Source of the DNA: Micractinium sp. NFX-FRZ
Taxonomy: Eukaryota; Chlorophyta; Trebouxiophyceae; Chlorellales; Chlorellaceae
Length of the DNA stretch: 34,721 bases
NCBI GenBank assembly: GCA_029339195.1
Contig: JAPTJF010000571.1
Location: 1 to 34,721 of the forward strand
Direction of reading: 5' to 3'
Under the pieces are notes generated by a model, which was not told the DNA's origin, did no database searches, and was given only the letters and a program-made list of their open reading frames with translations. This document shows positions 30,847 to 34,721 of this stretch, piece after piece. Numbering within the stretch: the stretch's first letter is position 1; each line of letters opens with the position of its first letter. The position numbers and the translations under genes are program-made.

Positions 30847-32330
30847 CTATACCATGTGGGGTGCAGGCGGGCTGCTTGCCTCGCCAGCGCTGCCTATGCC
30901 GCAGCTGTCGGGGCTCGTGGCGCAGTCGTGGCAGTCCGACAGCCCGGTGCTGCTGCACCCGCCGCCCTCCTGGGCGCCGCTGCCATTGCCCGACTGGTGC
31001 TCCTGCCTGCTGAGCATCTTGCGGTGCAAGGCGAGGTACACCAGTTCTCGGGGGATGACAATGCGCCCCGGGTTGCTGCCGCTGCCGGCGGTTGCCACGT
31101 CACCCTCCTCCTTCTGCTGATCTGGCGGCAGCGCCAGGTGGAGGCGCTCCAGCAGGGCATACACCTCCTTGCGAATCAGCGCCTCGCCGCCCCGGCTGCC
31201 CTTGCCGCGCCCCGTGATGAGCGTCACGTCGTGCGCGACGCGCCCCGTGTCACGGAACGCCTGCTGCAGCAGCGCCAGCACGCACAGCACAGCGGCGCGC
31301 GCCTCCAGCACAGACATGCCGTGCAGGTCCACCTCGCGCGCATTGGTGATGGCACACACCTGGACAGAGCGGTGGGGGTGGGGGAGTGGGGGTGAGTGTA
31401 GGAGCGCAGGGTGGCACAAAGGTGGAGAGCAGGCAGGAAGTCGCCCACCCATCCGCCAGGGCACTGCTTCCGCCTAGCGCTCAAAGGGTTCAGCCCTCCT
31501 GCCATGCCCATCCCAGCCCGTTCCTTCTCAACTGTGCTCTCGTGCAACCCTCCATCCTGCCCTTCCCCTTGCCTGTCCCCCTCACAAAAAACCCTGCTTG
31601 CGGCCGCCGCCTCCCGCGGGTGCGCATCCTCACACGGCAAAGCCTGCACGCCTCCCTCCCTTCCCCTCCACCCCTCCCAGCCCCCCTGCCAGCCCCCCTC
31701 CCTCCCCTCCCCTCCCCTCCCCTCCACACACACCCCCCCAGCCTCCCTCCCTCACCTCGGCCACCGCCTCCCTCAGGTGCGCATCCTCGCACGCCAGCGC
31801 CCGCTCCGCCGCCACCGCCGTCAGCCCCTCAAACTCGCTGTTGTCCGCCGGGTGCTCCCGCCGCATGCTCTGGTACACGCCCAGCGCCTCCGCCAGGGCG
31901 CCGCCCTCGCGCAGAGCGGCGATGACGGTGCGGTAGGTGCCGTGGTTGGGCTTGACGCTGCAGGGAAGAAGGGGAGGGTAGGGGCGGGGGTGAGGCGGCA
32001 TGAGCGGTGTGGCCGGCAGTGCACTCGAGTCAGGGCGCAGAAGCAGCGGGCAGGCCAGCAGCAGCGCAGCACGGGTTGGCAGCCGCAGACCACTCAACAA
32101 CAAGGGACAGCCTCGTTGCCACTGGGAGAAGAAGGGCTCACCGGGCGGGGCCGCGGCACATGCGGCGGAAGATGCGGAGGCACTCCTGGGCCATGCCCGG
32201 CCCTGGGGAGGAGCCCACCGCCTTGAGCAGGGCGGTGAGGGCCACCACGTTCTCCTGCACGCCCAGCTCCCGCATCTCGGCGTACAGCTGCAGGGCGGGG
32301 CAGGGCAGGGCACAGCGCAGCATGCAGCGG

Positions 32331-32368
<38 letters not shown>

Positions 32369-34410
32369 GAGGCCGCGCCCTCTTGCACTCCCAGCTGCCG
32401 CGTGTCAGCATGCAACTGCAGGGCGGCACAGGGCAGGGTACAGCACACAGCACGGCAGGGCACAAGACGCGGGCGTGTAGAGCCTGGGGTGCATGGTACT
32501 GTCAGGAGGGCGCAGGCAGACCAGACCGCTGCTGCACACACACACACAGCCCGCAGGCCCCTCTCTGCATGCTAGCCCGGGCACCCCGTGAGGTTCCCAC
32601 CCGCCCCACCTGCAGCGCGCAGTGCCCCTGGTGCGCGGCGGCGCAGAGGGAGAAGAGTGTGGCAAAGGTGACGGTGTCCGGGGCCAGGCCGCTGCGCTTG
32701 AGCGTATCGTAGAGCGCAAAGGCCTGGAGAGGGGGAGACGGGGATGCACATGAGGGAGTTGGGGAAGGTTTCAGAGAGAGGCAGGGATGGCAGGGGTGAC
32801 GCCCCTGGGGCAGAGCTTGCCACACAGAGCACAACATGCTTGGAAGAGGGGCAGACAGAGGGGGTGCGAAACGGAGAGAGGAAGGGAGGTTTGGGTGTGT
32901 GCACTACTTCCGGCAAGAATGGCACGGGTGGGAGGATGGAGCAGGGCCCGCCCAGCGGCACTTGCCCAGCGCTTGCTCACATCAGCGCCTGTCCCTCCCT
33001 CCCCCCACAAATCTCATGCACTGCACGACCAACCCCCCGCCCCTGCGCACCTGCACCAGCTGCTCCTGACGCATCGTCTTGCCCGGGGTGTGGCAGGCGC
33101 GCAGCGCGATGTTGTAGGCGCGGGTGTCGGCTGGGACGCCCAGGGCCTGAGCATCCACAAAAGCGGTGAGGGCGCGCTCGTACTGCGCAGGGCAACGAGG
33201 AAAATTGGGCAGGCAGGTTGACATGAAGGGAGCAATTGACAAAGAGGCTGATGTGTGTTTGACAGGTGCAGTGAGAGCGTGCACGTACTGCAGGCAGGTG
33301 GCAGCCAGTTGCATTCGGTGCACAGGGGTGTGAAAGACCAAGGGAGAGGGAGCAGATGGCCGGACGGGCCGACAGGCGACGTGGGAATGGCCGTGCACGG
33401 GCGCACACAGCAGGGGGTCGGCGGCAGGCTGGTTGGATGGGGTGTCACAGACGGAACGTACCGCTGCCTGCCCTACCTGCCCCGCATCGTTGCATGCAAT
33501 CATCATGGCACACAGGTTGTCTGTGGTGATGACGCCGCCAGGGTAGACAGCCCCGCTGCTGCTCTTGCCGCTGCTGCTCTTGCTCCTGGTGCTCTTGCCG
33601 CCGCGCTTGCCGCGCTTGCCGGCGTCTGCGCCCGGCGTGCCCGCTGCGTCCTCCGTGCCCTGCTTGCCCTGCTTGCCGTGCGCTTCTATCTGCGCCGCCA
33701 GCCGGCTGTTGTGCTGCAGCTGCAGCTGCTTCATTTCCCACCAATAGATCACCGCCTGCTCCATCTGCCCGGCAGCGCTGCAGGCCACCAGCAGGCTCCC
33801 CCAAAGCTTGGCGGTGGGAGCAAATCCGCCGGCAGCCATCTGGCGCCACACGTGCAGCACGCCGTCAAAATCCTCGGCATACGAGTGTACCTGTTGGGAC
33901 GGACGGAACCAAGGCCAAGGTGGGTGAGGGACCAGGGTGGGCGGCACACAGGTGAAGCAAGCTCCATGCCTCACGGCTCCTCTGTGTGCTGCCCTGCTGC
34001 CAGGCTGCCGTTCCCCTGCCGCTCCACACCCTTGATGGTGGTACTCCATTGCAGGTTCGTGCACCTGGCCCCCGCACCCCTCCCACATTCCTCCCAGCGC
34101 TCCCAAGGCCACCCCGCCACCCTCTGGGCACACACAACATGCTGGCTGTGGCCGCCCTTGGCTGCACTGCACCCCCACCATGCAGTCTCCACCCTCAAGG
34201 CAGCGCACAGGAGCTGACCCAGCAAGGGAGCGCCACCCCACCTTGATGAGGGTGTTGAACGTGATCTCATCCGGCTGCACGCTGTCCTGCTGCATCCACT
34301 TGAGCGCCAGCCCGGCGCGCTGCGCATCCCGCGCCCGCATGCACGCCTTGAGCAGCGTGTTGAAGGTGCTGGTGTCGGGCACCAGCCCCTGCTGCCGCAG
34401 CTGGTTGAAG
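30847..34410 (-). CDS. PPR-SMR protein, C-terminal part (5' end not in window)
   Basis: Seven exons join in phase: 34242-34410, 33477-33890, 33051-33182, 32610-32723, 32142-32287, 31756-31957 and 30847-31359. They give about 562 residues with no start codon; the first exon begins in phase 2 after an acceptor, so more lies upstream. Helical 35-residue PPR units repeat along the first ~390 residues, for example QQGLVPDTSTFNTLLKACM, RSGLAPDTVTFATLFSLCA and VKPNHGTYRTVIAALREGG. PPR units bind RNA one base each. The SMR domain follows (REVDLHGMSVLEARAAV, then LITGRGKGS), a possible RNA or DNA nuclease module. The tail after IVIPRELVYLALHRKML is Gly/Ser-rich. A Lys/Ser-rich insert (GKRGKRGGKS) splits the PPR region. 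Plant PPR-SMR proteins act in plastids or mitochondria. Which member this matches cannot be told. Confidence 0.88.
31601..31800. repeat. Copied exon tail in PPR-SMR intron (157-bp offset)
   Basis: The stretch 31601-31643 follows exon bases 31758-31800 closely (both contain GGTGCGCATCCTC). It lies in the intron just past the donor of the exon ending at 31756. Confidence 0.75.
32255..32445. repeat. Copied exon start and acceptor in PPR-SMR intron (128-bp offset)
   Basis: The start of the exon at 32287 and its acceptor region (32255-32314) recur with changes at 32383-32442. Both contain CTGCAGGGCGG. The GT microsatellite at 32335-32365 separates the copies. Confidence 0.8.
32335..32365 (+). repeat. 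GT microsatellite
   Basis: An uninterrupted GT run of about 15 units in a PPR-SMR intron, lying between the two copies of the duplicated exon edge. Confidence 0.95.
33163..33300. repeat. Copied exon start with intact acceptor in PPR-SMR intron (105-bp offset)
   Basis: The exon start read as YERALTAFV (minus strand, from 33182) is echoed at 33268-33298 as YVHALTAPV, preceded by its own CTGCAG acceptor. The 105 bases between the two acceptors are open in the same frame. Confidence 0.85.
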
Positions 34411-34630
34411 CTGCAGACGGGCGGGTGGGCAGGCAGGAGGGCGGGAAGGAGGGAGGGCGGGAGGGTGAGGTGGGCAGGAGGGTGAGGTGGCAGAAGGGCA
34501 GGCCAGCACCAGGGGTTGAGGTTGAGTGGCGTGAGCTGCATGCCCACTGCTGTCCCCCTGTGCTCCTGGGCACTGCTGCTTCTGTGTTGCCCACGCCGCA
34601 CTGCCCCGTCACAGCGCTACACGACAATTT

Positions 34631-34631
<1 letters not shown>

Positions 34632-34703
<72 letters not shown>

Positions 34704-34721
34704 ACCCTCCCCCCCCCCCCC
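34632..34721 (+). repeat. 90-nt poly-C tract at window edge
   Basis: Nearly pure C with only four other bases (A at 34666 and 34704, T at 34701 and 34708). It lies in the expected 5' intron or upstream part of the PPR-SMR gene. It may be genuine low-complexity DNA or a sequencing or assembly artefact. Confidence 0.9.

Noticed and set aside
5515..33300. Exon echoes as proof that these introns were born by AGGT tandem duplication
   Set aside because: That model predicts that the offset equals the intron length. Here offsets (52-157) are much shorter than the introns (about 180-370 where checked), so growth of existing introns fits better.
32982..34601. Single minus-strand frame of 539 codons as an intronless gene
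   Set aside because: It contains real PPR exons but also reads through introns with clear donors and acceptors. Spliced junctions restore continuous PPR helices, so the unspliced frame is not the protein.
34632..34721. Telomere or CRISPR-like repeat
   Set aside because: Algal telomeres are TTTAGGG-type, and the tract has no unit and no spacer structure. It is simple poly-C.

Overview
This window is nuclear DNA from a green alga, most likely a trebouxiophyte of the Chlorella/Micractinium type. The reasons are GC-rich sequence, protein genes split by many short GT-AG introns (at least 59 could be placed with consistent reading phase), TGTAA motifs downstream of several stop codons as in green-algal poly(A) signals, and a plant-type gene set that includes a PPR-SMR protein. 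The species call is inference. Prokaryote-style reading fails: most long uninterrupted frames are shadows or run through introns.

Layout, left to right: the 3' end of a histone H4 gene (+, 1-66) with its stem-loop; an F-box/leucine-rich-repeat protein (-, 1266-4577); a TruB-family tRNA pseudouridine synthase (-, 4986-8065); a CINP-like protein (+, 8751-10172); a mitochondrial RsfS/Iojap ribosome-silencing factor with an extra SAP-like domain (-, 10839-13441); a BORCS5-like putative myristoylated protein (+, 13834-15166); a 4.3-kb gene-poor stretch holding a diverged ~1-kb tandem repeat; coatomer gamma subunit (-, 19502-28047, 23 coding exons); an organellar methionyl-tRNA formyltransferase (+, 28297-30627); and the 3' part of a PPR-SMR protein (-, 30847-34410) that runs toward a 90-nt poly-C tract at the window edge.

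Transcription direction alternates almost perfectly, giving three divergent pairs (TruB/CINP, RsfS/BORCS5, gamma-COP/FMT) and several convergent pairs. Four of the nine genes (TruB, RsfS, FMT, PPR-SMR) belong to families that act on tRNA, ribosomes or RNA of organelles. The others serve chromatin, protein turnover, genome maintenance or ribosome assembly, and membrane traffic.

The most unusual signal is not a gene. Many introns carry a second, decayed copy of the edge of the neighbouring exon, usually with its splice site, displaced by about 44-160 bp. I found such echoes in the F-box, TruB, gamma-COP, FMT and PPR-SMR genes. One of them offers an intact alternative acceptor that would insert 35 codons in frame.
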